Of a stretch of DNA of 64,000 bases, positions 45,523 through 53,830 are shown in pieces. The stretch lies in NCBI RefSeq assembly GCF_030553055.1, contig NZ_CP130713.1, positions 1,922,001 to 1,986,000 of the forward strand, given 5' to 3'. The notes under the pieces are model-generated. The model was not told where the DNA came from. It did no database searches and was given only the letters and a program-made list of their open reading frames with translations. This DNA comes from Streptomyces sp. XD-27. GTDB lineage: Bacteria > Actinomycetota > Actinomycetes > Streptomycetales > Streptomycetaceae. Position numbers and translations under genes: made by a program. Positions within the stretch are counted from its first letter, which is position 1. Each line of letters starts with the position of its first letter.

Positions 45523-47199
45523 CTATCGGCGTCGGCCGCGTTCCGCAGACCGTTCGCCCACCGTCGTAGGCGCAGGCTGCGGTGCCTGCGCGATGGGCCG
45601 GGTGCTGCGGACGCTTTGCCTGCGTGCTGCCTGTGCGCGCCTGTTCGGCTGGGCGGTGATGCGCCAGTTGAGGACTTCGGCGGGGCGCTCGGCTGTGTCG
45701 AGTTCTCGTCGGGCGGCTACTTCGGCCAGGAGGTGGCGGGGGTTGCGGCCGGCGGTTTCGGCGCGGGCGAGGGTGGTGGTCAAGGCGGGCCAGGCCGGGT
45801 CGGCGAGGATGCGGTCCGCCTGGTCGGGGATGGTGGCGCGGAGATCCTGCTCGAAGCGGTGGGCAGTTGTGGCGCGCGGGGCGCGGCGGGCGAGGTCCGC
45901 CAAGACCGGCTCGGCGGCCTGGCGGTAGTTGGCTTGGAGGTGGCGGACGGCCTGTTCGGCTGCGGCTGCCTGCTGTTCGTGGCCGTGCTGTGCGTGCCAG
46001 TGGGCGGCGGCGCGGGCCAGGTGGAGGGCGGCGAAGACCAGGGCGATGGCGAGTCCGCCCGGAAGGTTGGGGGCGTAGGTGAGTTCCTTGGCGGCTTGGC
46101 ACAGCTCGGTGGCGGCTTGGTGGTCGGCCCGGATCGCTGAGCGGCGTGCCCGGTTGAACGCCTGGGCCGCTGCTTGCAGCTCGGCCTGGTGCGGGCTGTG
46201 TGTGGCGCGGGCCAGGTTGTGCAGGGTGTCGCCGAAGGCTTCCAGGTGGCCCTGGGCCACGGCGTCGTCGCCCGCATCGAGAACGGTGCGGGCCGTGTGC
46301 ACGGCGGATTCGGTTCGGCGCCACGAGTCGGCCGGGTCCGCCACCGGTTGCGGACGGTCGGCCACCTCCTGGGTGGGGAGGCGTTCGCGTAGGCGGATGT
46401 AGGACAGGTCGGGGGCCAGGCTGGATCCGCCATACCAGATGGTGTCGCCGGGTGCGGCCAGGCTGTAGCCCGTCACCTCACCGCTCTCGGGACCGATGCG
46501 AGGCTTGACCTGGATACCGAGCGAGCCCAGGACGGTGAAGTAGTCGTCCATACTCCGCACAGCGGCGGCGACCGCGTACGCCTGCTCGCGCAGCCACTCC
46601 CGCGTGGCCTTCTCCTGACCCTGACGTTCGACCTTGGCGCGTTCGGCGCCGGTGGGCGTCTTGGGCTCGGTGAGGTCACCTGACTTGAGGCGGCGCAGCC
46701 CGAACTCGGCCTCGATCTTGCGGCACTCGGCCTGGGCGCGCTGCCCGTCGCGGTTCGTGCGCGGACGGCGGCCGTCGGCACGGACGGTGGTGGCCATGAT
46801 GTGGATGTGGTCGTCCGCGTGGCGTACCGCGATCCACCGGCACGCCTTCTCGTCGCCCTCGGGCGCGATGCCGGTGGCCGCCACGACGCGGCGGGCGACC
46901 TCGGCCCACTCGGCATCGGTCAGGTAGCGGTCACCAGGAGCGGTGCGCACCGGACAGTGCCACACGTGCTGGGGCGGCTTCTTGCCGCCCAGCTCGCGGG
47001 TGCGCAGGTCGACGTGGTGGTCCAGGCGCTTGGCGAGCTGGGTGTACGTGGCGTTAGCGTCGCGGCCGGGGTCGGGGGCGCCGGTCATGTCCCAGGCGGC
47101 GACGATGTGTGGGTCGGTGTGCTCGTCCCGACGGCCAGGACCGAAGAGGTAGGCGACCAGCCCGCGGGTGTCGGAGCCGGTGGAGACATCAGGCACCAT
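45523..47199 (-). CDS. Relaxase (MobA/VirD2-like)
   Basis: A 558-residue relaxase that should nick at oriT and lead the strand in transfer. The N-terminal domain contains GLVAYLFGPGRRDEHTDPH, HHVDLRTRELG, HVWHCPVRTAPGDRYLTD and the HUH-type metal motif AVRHADDHIHIMATTVRADG. The catalytic Tyr is probably in NATYTQLAKR or ATGYSLA-type runs but is uncertain. The C-terminal half is helical and Ala/Gln/Arg-rich. It overlaps mobC by 11 bases. Relaxase-based transfer is uncommon in Streptomyces, where double-stranded TraB transfer dominates. Confidence 0.88.
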   Translation of the reverse strand: MVPDVSTGSDTRGLVAYLFGPGRRDEHTDPHIVAAWDMTGAPDPGRDANATYTQLAKRLDHHVDLRTRELGGKKPPQHVWHCPVRTAPGDRYLTDAEWAEVARRVVAATGIAPEGDEKACRWIAVRHADDHIHIMATTVRADGRRPRTNRDGQRAQAECRKIEAEFGLRRLKSGDLTEPKTPTGAERAKVERQGQEKATREWLREQAYAVAAAVRSMDDYFTVLGSLGIQVKPRIGPESGEVTGYSLAAPGDTIWYGGSSLAPDLSYIRLRERLPTQEVADRPQPVADPADSWRRTESAVHTARTVLDAGDDAVAQGHLEAFGDTLHNLARATHSPHQAELQAAAQAFNRARRSAIRADHQAATELCQAAKELTYAPNLPGGLAIALVFAALHLARAAAHWHAQHGHEQQAAAAEQAVRHLQANYRQAAEPVLADLARRAPRATTAHRFEQDLRATIPDQADRILADPAWPALTTTLARAETAGRNPRHLLAEVAARRELDTAERPAEVLNWRITAQPNRRAQAARRQSVRSTRPIAQAPQPAPTTVGERSAERGRRR

Positions 47200-47746
47200 G
47201 GCTGGCCCCTTCCGCCAGGAGCTGGTCGATCAGCCCGTAACTGGCCTCGGCGGCCTGCTCGATGCGGTCAAGGAGAACCTCGGCTCGCTCGGGTATCGCG
47301 CCGGAGTGGATGGCGCTCATGATCTGGTTGAGGTTGGTGCCGATCCGGTTCAGCGCCTTGGTGTGTGCCTCGATGGCCTCCACCAGCGGGCGGATCGGGT
47401 CGTCCTCTGGGCTGCCGACCATGCCCGCCTTGCCGAGCGCGACCGCGAGGGCGGCGTCGCCGACGAACCCGGCGAACTTCTGACCGCGCTGCTTGGCTGC
47501 GGCGGTGACGATACGGACGGCGGTCGGGGTGAAGCGGATGGTCTTGTCCTGGTCGCGCTTCTCGCTGGTGCGCTTGCGGTTCATCAGCGCGGGCAGCACC
47601 GGGGCGTCGGGCTCACGCCACGAGGGCTGCTCGACGGGCGGCGCGCTGTCTGCGCTGTCGGTGGACGGCTCATCGTGCGCGGCGACGGAGTCGGCGACGG
47701 GCTGCTCGGCACTGTCGGCGTAGGGCGCGGTGGCGGGCTCGCCCAC
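47189..47746 (-). CDS. mobC: MobC-like mobilization accessory protein
   Basis: A 185-residue protein. An acidic low-complexity N-terminus precedes a basic stretch KRTSEKRDQDKTIRFTPTAV with ribbon-helix-helix character, then the MobC signature AHTKALNRIGTNLNQIMSAI. MobC proteins melt DNA at oriT and help the relaxase. GTG at 47746. The relaxase gene follows with overlap; the 372-base space upstream is the likely oriT. Confidence 0.87.
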   Translation of the reverse strand: MGEPATAPYADSAEQPVADSVAAHDEPSTDSADSAPPVEQPSWREPDAPVLPALMNRKRTSEKRDQDKTIRFTPTAVRIVTAAAKQRGQKFAGFVGDAALAVALGKAGMVGSPEDDPIRPLVEAIEAHTKALNRIGTNLNQIMSAIHSGAIPERAEVLLDRIEQAAEASYGLIDQLLAEGASHGA

Positions 47747-48118
47747 CTCCTCCTCCGGCTCGGGTGCCCGCTGGCGCCCGGCCCCCTCCTCGCCACCCCA
47801 GGGGCGGGGGCAAGCGCGGACGAAGCCTCGTTAGAGGCTCGTTCGCTCCAGCTTGCTGCTGTTCGTCGGCCCGGGCCGAACCATCCCCTGCGGCGGGAGA
47901 AGGCGGAGTTGGTGTCGTTCTCAGTGTGCATGGTGTGTCCGGTGGTGAGGGGGGTGGGGCTGTGTCACGTCCGTCGCATGCGTCGCATGCCTGGTCAGCG
48001 CAGGTACGGACACGAGCCCAGGTACGGAGAAGTGCGTCCCGGCGAGAAAGTCCGTCCCCGCGCTGACCTGCGCGGGGACGGTTGCGACGCAGTAATACGG
48101 ACTACGCCCCTGGTGGGA
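47747..48118. other. Intergenic region upstream of mobC, candidate oriT
   Basis: No gene is seen in these 372 bases. They hold two tandem CGTCGCATG words (47972-47989), two CAGGTACGGA words 18 bases apart (48001 and 48019), and a strong hairpin at 48052-48081. Position just upstream of mobC-relaxase and the repeat structure fit an origin of transfer. The nic site cannot be placed by eye. Confidence 0.5.
48052..48081. terminator. Hairpin: terminator of the DUF3631 gene or part of oriT
   Basis: CCGTCCCCGCG (48052-48062) pairs perfectly with CGCGGGGACGG (48071-48081) around CTGACCTG. It lies 38 bases past the DUF3631 stop on its strand. No T tract follows. Confidence 0.55.
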
Positions 48119-49792
48119 TCAGAGAGTTCGCTGCGGCCCGGTGGGGCCACCGGGCGGACCGATGGGCAGCGAACCCGCCGGGGCGGCGGGCGGCTTGCCC
48201 TGGGCCGGGCGGGCAGGCGCGACGCCGTGTGCGGGCTCGGGTGCCGCCTCGACGAGGTCGGGGCAGTTACGGGCCCAGGCATCGAGGAACCGGTTGCGCA
48301 TGTACGCCTTGGCCTGCCTGCCCTTGTCGAACCGATAGTTGGCCGAGCCGATGTTGAAGTCCCGCAGCAGGTTGCCCAGGTGGTAGGCGTTCAGCCCCTT
48401 GGTGCCGTACTCCGCCCACGGGGCGTCGGCGTCCTGGATCAGGGCGGCGACCAGGTCCTGGGTGGCCAGGGCCTCGGGATTGTCCGCCTGCCCGAAGATC
48501 CGGTGGATGTCGCGCAGCAGCCGCGTCTTCAGGCTGCTCTGCTCGTCCTGGACCGCCTCGTGCCGGGTCATCGCCACGCACGCGGCGCGAGCGCGTGCGG
48601 GCCAGTGACCGCCAGCCAGGTCAGCAATGATGACCAGCGGCTCCCAGGTGTCCGCCGCCCGGTCCTCCACCGGCATCTGCGGCACCATGCGAGCAGCCTG
48701 ACCGCCCAGCGGAGTCAGCCAGGCGGCCAGCCGGTCGCACAGCGCGTGGAGTTCGGGCACGGAGTACCGCGACCGGAAGGGGGTGGCCTTCTCGCCCATC
48801 TTGCGCTTCTGCATCCGCAGCACGACCGCCCGATCCATGATCGTGTCCGGCAGGTCGCCGATCCCCGCGATCGCGGCCATGGCGAAAGTCGGGTACGGGG
48901 TCGGCTTGTGTTCCGGCCCGGAGATGCACCAGGCGGGCCGGTTGCGCTGGTGGTCCGCATTGAGCAGGCCGCGCAGGTCCTCCTTGTCGCCCGCCTTGGG
49001 GCCGAAGATGGTGTCGGCCTCGTCCACCAGCAGAGTGGGCGGGTTCTTGCCGATGACGCGGAAGATGACCGCCGGTGAGGTGTTCACCGTCATCATCGGC
49101 TGATGCACGGTCTCGTGCAGCACGTCCAGGACGCGGGACTTGCCGCAGCCCTTCGTCGGCCTCACCACCGCCAGGCGCGGCGCGTGCTGCAGAGCGGTCT
49201 GGATGTGGGGCACCGCCGCCCACAAGGTGAGCGCGGTCAGCGCCTCCTCGCTCGGCAGCACCACATACTTGCCGATCACCGCCCGGAACTCATCCAGCAG
49301 GACGGCTCCCTCACCGGAAGTCTGCTCTGCGTGGTCCGCCGGTCCGGACGGCTCTCCCGGACCGGTCCGCGGGCCTTGGTCCGGTCCGTCAACCTGCTCC
49401 GGTGGCTGGAGGCTGGTCCGCTCACCGGCAGGGATGCCAGTCTGATCCCGGTCGTGCGGACCGGGATCCGCCGGCTGGTCCGTGCCCCTGCGCACCAGCG
49501 GACCAGCGGGAGCGGACCGCTTCACCTCATGCGGACCATCCTGGTCCGCAGCATGTGATCCGATCCGTACGCCGCCGACCTGTGCTTCCTCCACAAGTGT
49601 GGGTATCCGGTCAGGCGCCGGGATTCCGGTCAGTGCGCCTTGGGCCGACCGGTCCGCGACTGCCGCACGCTGCGGACCAGCCTGCGGACCAGAGCTGTCC
49701 GGCGCGTGCGGTCCGGCGGACCGGTCGTCGTCGTGGTCCGCATCGCGCGGACCAAACCCTTGGCCGGGCACCGCCACCGGCGGCCAGACCAC
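48119..49792 (-). CDS. DUF3631 ATPase, candidate replication protein
   Basis: A 557-residue protein. Residues 1-165 are low-complexity (Gly/Pro/Asp/Arg) and coincide with a DNA repeat array. The rest is a DUF3631 P-loop ATPase: LAVVRPTKGCGKSRVLDVLH (Walker A), LLVDEADTIFG (Walker B), DTIMDRAVVLRMQKRK, and a C-terminal winged-helix-like AYHLGNLLRDFNIGSANYRF. These proteins sit beside excisionase and integrase in actinomycete elements, suggesting a replication or helicase role. The start is uncertain: GTG at 49792 is used, but the frame stays open upstream (from about 49905) reading VYGGHYVLAYFECIPRLRRL without an ATG, and an ATG with a good binding site at 49863 is one frame off. Confidence 0.83.
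   Translation of the reverse strand: MVWPPVAVPGQGFGPRDADHDDDRSAGPHAPDSSGPQAGPQRAAVADRSAQGALTGIPAPDRIPTLVEEAQVGGVRIGSHAADQDGPHEVKRSAPAGPLVRRGTDQPADPGPHDRDQTGIPAGERTSLQPPEQVDGPDQGPRTGPGEPSGPADHAEQTSGEGAVLLDEFRAVIGKYVVLPSEEALTALTLWAAVPHIQTALQHAPRLAVVRPTKGCGKSRVLDVLHETVHQPMMTVNTSPAVIFRVIGKNPPTLLVDEADTIFGPKAGDKEDLRGLLNADHQRNRPAWCISGPEHKPTPYPTFAMAAIAGIGDLPDTIMDRAVVLRMQKRKMGEKATPFRSRYSVPELHALCDRLAAWLTPLGGQAARMVPQMPVEDRAADTWEPLVIIADLAGGHWPARARAACVAMTRHEAVQDEQSSLKTRLLRDIHRIFGQADNPEALATQDLVAALIQDADAPWAEYGTKGLNAYHLGNLLRDFNIGSANYRFDKGRQAKAYMRNRFLDAWARNCPDLVEAAPEPAHGVAPARPAQGKPPAAPAGSLPIGPPGGPTGPQRTL
49333..49753. repeat. Array of 14 GCGGACC/GGTCCGC heptamers inside the DUF3631 gene
   Basis: Exact heptamers start at 49333, 49364, 49415, 49456, 49498, 49512, 49531, 49543, 49651, 49672, 49684, 49716, 49735 and 49747, in both orientations. 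Several form inverted pairs, such as TGCGGACCA/TGGTCCGCA at 49530-49550. They are read in different codon phases (Ala-Asp, Gly-Pro, Arg-Ser-Ala), so the constraint is on DNA and not on protein. Confidence 0.85.
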
Positions 49793-49972
49793 CTTGGCTT
49801 GGCCTCCGAGTCGGCGGAGGCGAGGGATGCACTCGAAGTACGCGAGGACGTAGTGTCCTCCATAGACGTTCCTCTCTGGTGAGGGACCAGGCGGGCAAGG
49901 CCCGGCCCCTCACCGGCTCGTTCGTTCAGGGATGGGCGATCAGTTGGGGAATCTCCGGCCCTTGGCGGTGGC

Positions 49973-50242
49973 TCACCGAGGGCCGCTTCGCTGCCCGCGC
50001 CAGGTGCGGGGACAGGCCGTGAGGCCGTACGACGTCTGGGCGTCCAGCCATGCGTCGACCTCCTGCCAGCGGTAGCGCAGGTGGCGGCCGACCTTGTGGA
50101 CCTGGGGGCCGGTACGGCGGTGCCGCCACTGGTAGAGGGTCTTCACCGGCACACCGAGGTAGGCGGCAACCTCCTCCGGCGTGGCGAGCGGATCGCGGCC
50201 AGCGCGATCGGACGCGGTGGCACTGCGGAGGGTTCGGGGCAT
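49973..50242 (-). CDS. Excisionase-like helix-turn-helix protein
   Basis: An 89-residue MerR/AlpA-type DNA-binding protein: LATPEEVAAYLGVPVKTLYQ, WRHRRTGPQVHKVGRHLRYR, then EVDAWL. Such proteins act as recombination directionality factors in actinomycete integrative elements. AAGGAG lies before the ATG at 50242. It lies upstream of the DUF3631 gene on the same strand. Confidence 0.9.
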   Translation of the reverse strand: MPRTLRSATASDRAGRDPLATPEEVAAYLGVPVKTLYQWRHRRTGPQVHKVGRHLRYRWQEVDAWLDAQTSYGLTACPRTWRGQRSGPR

Positions 50243-50648
50243 GGGACTCCTTCACGGGGCATGGGTCGGGGACATGATGGCCACAGGTTTCGCGACGCAT
50301 CCAGCGGCATTTTGCGAGAAATACACGCCCACCAAACGGCGCCTCGCCGATTGGACCCATACCGTAAAAGGCGATCCCCGGTTGCCGAAGTCGCGCCGGA
50401 ATTCGAGGGGAATCTGCCAGCTTTCCACCAGACCATCTCGACCACGTGCGGCACACCCGCCGAGGCCAAAGTACGAGGCCAGCACCCGTAGGGGCGCGTG
50501 CGTCGGGAGCCCCGGGACGCAGCGGCGTGGCACCGCACCACGGAAATTCGACTTCGCCGAACCGCCCACGCGAGCCCCTCAAATAGCCAGCGTCAGCAAG
50601 TTTTCTAGACCTCTTGAGTAAACCCTTGCCGCGGCCGCCAATTTCGAG

Positions 50649-50664
50649 TGACAGCTATCTGTCA
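50649..50664. promoter_or_regulatory. Inverted repeat over the start of the XRE gene
   Basis: TGACAG-CTAT-CTGTCA is a perfect inverted repeat whose last base is the A of the ATG at 50664. Phage-type repressors often bind such sites to control themselves. It ends the 421-base gap (50243-50663) between divergent xis-like and XRE genes, which otherwise holds only an AT-rich promoter-like stretch near 50580-50650. Confidence 0.55.
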
Positions 50665-50980
50665 TGGCAACCCGACCCGTAAAAATAGGCCCCGCCGGAA
50701 TCCACACCGCGCGCAACATCGAGCGCCTGCGACTGCTGCGCGGAATCTCCCAGCTCAGCCTCGCCGAACGCTGCACCGCCCTCGGCCGCCCCTGTCCAAC
50801 ACCGCCCTCAGCCGCACCGAACGCGCCCGCCACCACTGCGACGTCGACGACCTCGTCGCCATCGCCGCCGCCCTCGGCGTACCTCCGACTGCCCTACTGC
50901 CCCAGTGGACGGCTCACAGCGTCACCTCCCACTCCGCGGCCCAGACCCTCAACCCCACCCAGGGGGCCCTTCTTGGCTGA
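50664..50980 (+). pseudogene. XRE-family regulator, frameshifted
   Basis: The first frame gives RNIERLRLLRGISQLSLAER and then loses homology. The second frame continues LSNTALSRTERARHHCDVDD and LVAIAAALGVPPTALL, the second half of a Cro/CI-type HTH protein. One extra C in the CCCC run near 50793-50796 would restore a protein of about 105 residues. Its stop overlaps the TTG start of the integrase gene. It is the usual small regulator before the integrase in these elements. Confidence 0.75.
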
Positions 50981-52024
50981 GCCGTATGACCGCTGGCACA
51001 AGAAGCGGCCTCAGCCCGGCGAGGAGGTATGCAAGGCCCACGGCAAGGTGCCGTCCCGTGAACGGACGTACCACCAGTACGAATCCCGCGTCCGCAACCA
51101 CATCGTCGGGCCGCTGGGGGATCTCAAGCTGCGGCAGGTCAAGCCTTCCACGGTCCAGACCTGGATCAAGCGCCGGCTACAGGTGCTCGACGACACGACC
51201 GTCGGCCTGATCTTCACCCACCTGTCGTCGATCCTCGCCATGGCGGTGGACGACGACCTGATCCCGAAGAACCCGTGCGAGACCGGGTCGGTCAAGCGCG
51301 TGAAGCCCAGGCGGTCAAGAAGCCGGCCAAGGACGTGCCGCTCTCCTGAGAGCAGACGGACGACCTGCGCAAGCACCTGGACGACCGGTACCAGGCCACG
51401 GTCGACTGCGGCCGTGGGCTCGGGGTGCGGCAGGGCGAGATATTCGGCTTCAGCCCGGATGACATGGACTGGTCGGATGACGACAAGACCGTCCACATCT
51501 GCCGCCAGATCACGCATCACCGAGGCACGCTCGTCTTCGCGCCGCCCAAGGGCGGCACCAAGGACGATCCGAAGGACCGCTACGTCCCTCTCGACGAGGA
51601 CTTGGCGAGGCTGCTGCGCGAGCACATGCGGGAGTTCCCTCCGGTTGAGGTCACGCTGCCGTGGCTGGAGAAGGACGGCGAGCTGGTCACCGTGCGCCTC
51701 ATGTTCACCACACGCGAGCGCAAGGCGCTCAACAAGAACTACTTCAACTCCCTCTGGAAGGCGGCCCTTGAGGCGATCGGCGCCATCGAGGCGATGAACG
51801 ACAAGCCGACCGGCAAGGGCCGCAGGTGGGAGCCCTGCCGGGACAAGATGATGCACGCCCTTCGGCACCTCTTCGCCTCGGAGGCGATCAACGAGGGTGT
51901 AGACGTCTACACGCTCGCCGACCTGCTCGGTCACGAGGATCCAGCGTTCACGCTGCGCCGGTACGTGCATCGCGTCAAGGGCGCGGTGGAGAAGGCTCGA
52001 AAGGCGATCGGCAAGCGCTACTAG
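50973..52024 (+). pseudogene. int: Tyrosine integrase, disrupted
   Basis: A TTG at 50973 with AGGGGG upstream starts LAEPYDRWHKKRPQPGEEVC. This joins directly to RERTYHQYESRVRNHIVGPL, so the usual 70 or so residues of the arm-binding part seem deleted. The core-binding region (KPSTVQTWIKRRLQVLDDTT, FTHLSSILAMAVDDDLIPKN) is present. Near 51308 one base is missing (VKP then EAVKKPAKDVPLS in the next frame), and that frame has a TGA at 51347. The catalytic half is intact: first Arg in GLGVRQGEIFGF, MHALRHLFASEA (HxLR), LLGHEDPAFTLRRYVH (His and Tyr). The gene should be inactive. Confidence 0.85.
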
Positions 52025-52095
52025 CGATCTGTTGGAGGTAGGCAGGTCGCCGCTGCCGGGGCGACGACATACCTACGGTAAGTTGCAGCCCTACA

Positions 52096-53622
52096 CTACG
52101 CACCGGAAGAGTCTTCATCATCGGGCGGGACGTCACCGGGGATGCTGACGCCCTCGGCACTTCCCTGTACCAGGTCCAGGGCTGGCCGGTAGAGAAAAGG
52201 TACCCAGAACTGCATCTGCGCACGTTTCTCGAAGAACCCGATGTCGACCAGCCGGAGCGCTGCTGCCTTCGCCTCGTCCTGTGGGCACTCCCAGATCGCA
52301 GCGAGGCTTTGTACGCTGTGATTGGTCTTGTGGCCCTCCAGCGCCGACATGAACCGCTTGAGATCCGGGTGCTCAGCATAGAGCGTCTTGGTCAGCCGGG
52401 TCTCGGAGACCGCGGGCAGTGCGCCTTTGAGAGAGCTACCGTCAAACAGGACATCGCCAACCGGCTCGTCTTCGCCAACCTCCTGACGTCGCAGCTGGAC
52501 GCCACGAGCCTCGGTGAGCAGGTGGATGAGCTCGCGCGGCGCAGTGCGCTTGGTGCCGTCACTAGTCCGGGACAGGCACCAGTCGAATGTCTTTGGTTTG
52601 TTCGGGCCGTTCTCGACCTGCTCGGGATACACCCTTTGGAAGAGGTCCTCCTGCCCGGCAACCGAAGCGACCCCGTCCTGCGTCGCGCCGTAGAAGTCAC
52701 GCAGCGTCTTGTTGCGGACCAAGCGCTGTGTGACCAGTTGTAGAAGGGCCGCCCTATCCCAACGCAGCGTCAGCTCCCGCGTGATGTGGCTGGCCTCACG
52801 GAATCCACTAGCGGTGATGGCCTTCCAGATGTCGCTGCGCAGGAAGATCTTCAGCCTGATCCGGTCGATGTTCCCAAGGTCCAGGTAGACCTTGAACAGC
52901 GCGCGCAGCGCCTGCTGCTCCAGGTGCGGCTTGCCGGCGAATGCCACATCCAGCCGGTCCAGCAGTAGCCACAACTGCAGCCCCTCGTCTTCTAGGGCCT
53001 GTCCCGCCGTGGCCAGTAGCTCGTCGACGTGCATCGCCCCCTTGGAGCGCTGCACGTCGTCCGGCTCGGTGAACCGGATGCGGGTGCCGAGGTCTACGAC
53101 CCCGGCTACCGAGACGCTTGGCTCAATCTCGCTGAACATCCTGCGCACGTAGGCCGCAGCATTAGCTAGCTTCTGCCGGAGCGACACATTGCGTCCCGGA
53201 ACCATCCCGGCGTCTGTTAGCGTCCGGACTACCAACTTGGCCGCAGGGCCCCGCAGGTCGTAATCTGCGAAGGTGTCGGCGATCACCGCCAAGAAGTAAA
53301 CCTTCCACAGCCCGACGAACTGATCCTCATCGATGACGGCATTGGCCTCAAGTGTGGCGAACGCAGGCGAGCCCTGGGGTGATTCCGCCGGGCTGATCAG
53401 GATGTTGCGATCGAACAGCTGCGACTCGCGGGCTGCGAGGGTGGCGTAGATCGCACTCTTACCTGAGCCCTTGGGTCCGTAGACAATGTCAACCTTGTCC
53501 TGCCAGACCTGCTTCCACTGCTCGGTCTCCACGAAATACGAGGCCAGCTCGCCAGCCTCCTCCTCCGCGACCCGGGCACCGAAGGTCAGCTCCTTGAGTA
53601 CCGTCTCCTTGATGGCGATCAC
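52096..53622 (-). CDS. P-loop ATPase, Sll1717-like
   Basis: A 508-residue single-gene ATPase. Walker A is DIVYGPKGSGKSAIYATLAA near residue 48; LQLWLLLDRLDVAF is a Walker-B/sensor-like strand and KIFLRSDIWKA follows as in STAND-type ATPases. The C-terminal part (TAPRELIHLLTEARGVQLRR, LAAIWECPQDEAKAAALRLV) looks winged-helix-like. It resembles the ATPases annotated as Sll1717 family, of unknown function and sometimes suspected in phage defence. It sits between the integrase and attR, reads inward, and has lower GC and more AT-ending codons than its neighbours, suggesting recent acquisition. Confidence 0.8.
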   Translation of the reverse strand: MIAIKETVLKELTFGARVAEEEAGELASYFVETEQWKQVWQDKVDIVYGPKGSGKSAIYATLAARESQLFDRNILISPAESPQGSPAFATLEANAVIDEDQFVGLWKVYFLAVIADTFADYDLRGPAAKLVVRTLTDAGMVPGRNVSLRQKLANAAAYVRRMFSEIEPSVSVAGVVDLGTRIRFTEPDDVQRSKGAMHVDELLATAGQALEDEGLQLWLLLDRLDVAFAGKPHLEQQALRALFKVYLDLGNIDRIRLKIFLRSDIWKAITASGFREASHITRELTLRWDRAALLQLVTQRLVRNKTLRDFYGATQDGVASVAGQEDLFQRVYPEQVENGPNKPKTFDWCLSRTSDGTKRTAPRELIHLLTEARGVQLRRQEVGEDEPVGDVLFDGSSLKGALPAVSETRLTKTLYAEHPDLKRFMSALEGHKTNHSVQSLAAIWECPQDEAKAAALRLVDIGFFEKRAQMQFWVPFLYRPALDLVQGSAEGVSIPGDVPPDDEDSSGA

Positions 53623-53765
53623 CCCTCAGCGGCGGCTGTTGCTCCTGGAATGCTACCGGCCGGGCTCAACGCAACACCGTTAGTTGCTAAGACGTCGTCC
53701 CCCTTGGGCGTGGCGGCCAGCACCGCGCCCGAATGGGGTGCACCAGCAAGTCCCTCCCGGCGCGA

Positions 53766-53785
53766 TGTGCACCGACTGTGCACCG
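53766..53785 (+). repeat. Right paired TGTGCACC site
   Basis: TGTGCACCGACTGTGCACCG has the same 11-base spacing as the left-end site at 34827, in the same orientation. Confidence 0.65.
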
Positions 53786-53810
53786 GGCCACCCGTCAGCG
53801 ACACGTCCAT

Positions 53811-53823
53811 GCAGGTCACAGCC
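53811..53823 (-). repeat. Right terminal inverted 13-mer
   Basis: GCAGGTCACAGCC is the exact reverse complement of the left copy at 34764-34776; it lies seven bases before attR. Confidence 0.6.
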
Positions 53824-53830
53824 TTCCCCT

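Noticed and set aside
51300..51420. Programmed frameshift or selenocysteine in the integrase
   Set aside because: A missing base, an in-frame TGA and a large N-terminal deletion together fit decay; no slippery site or SECIS-like hairpin is evident.
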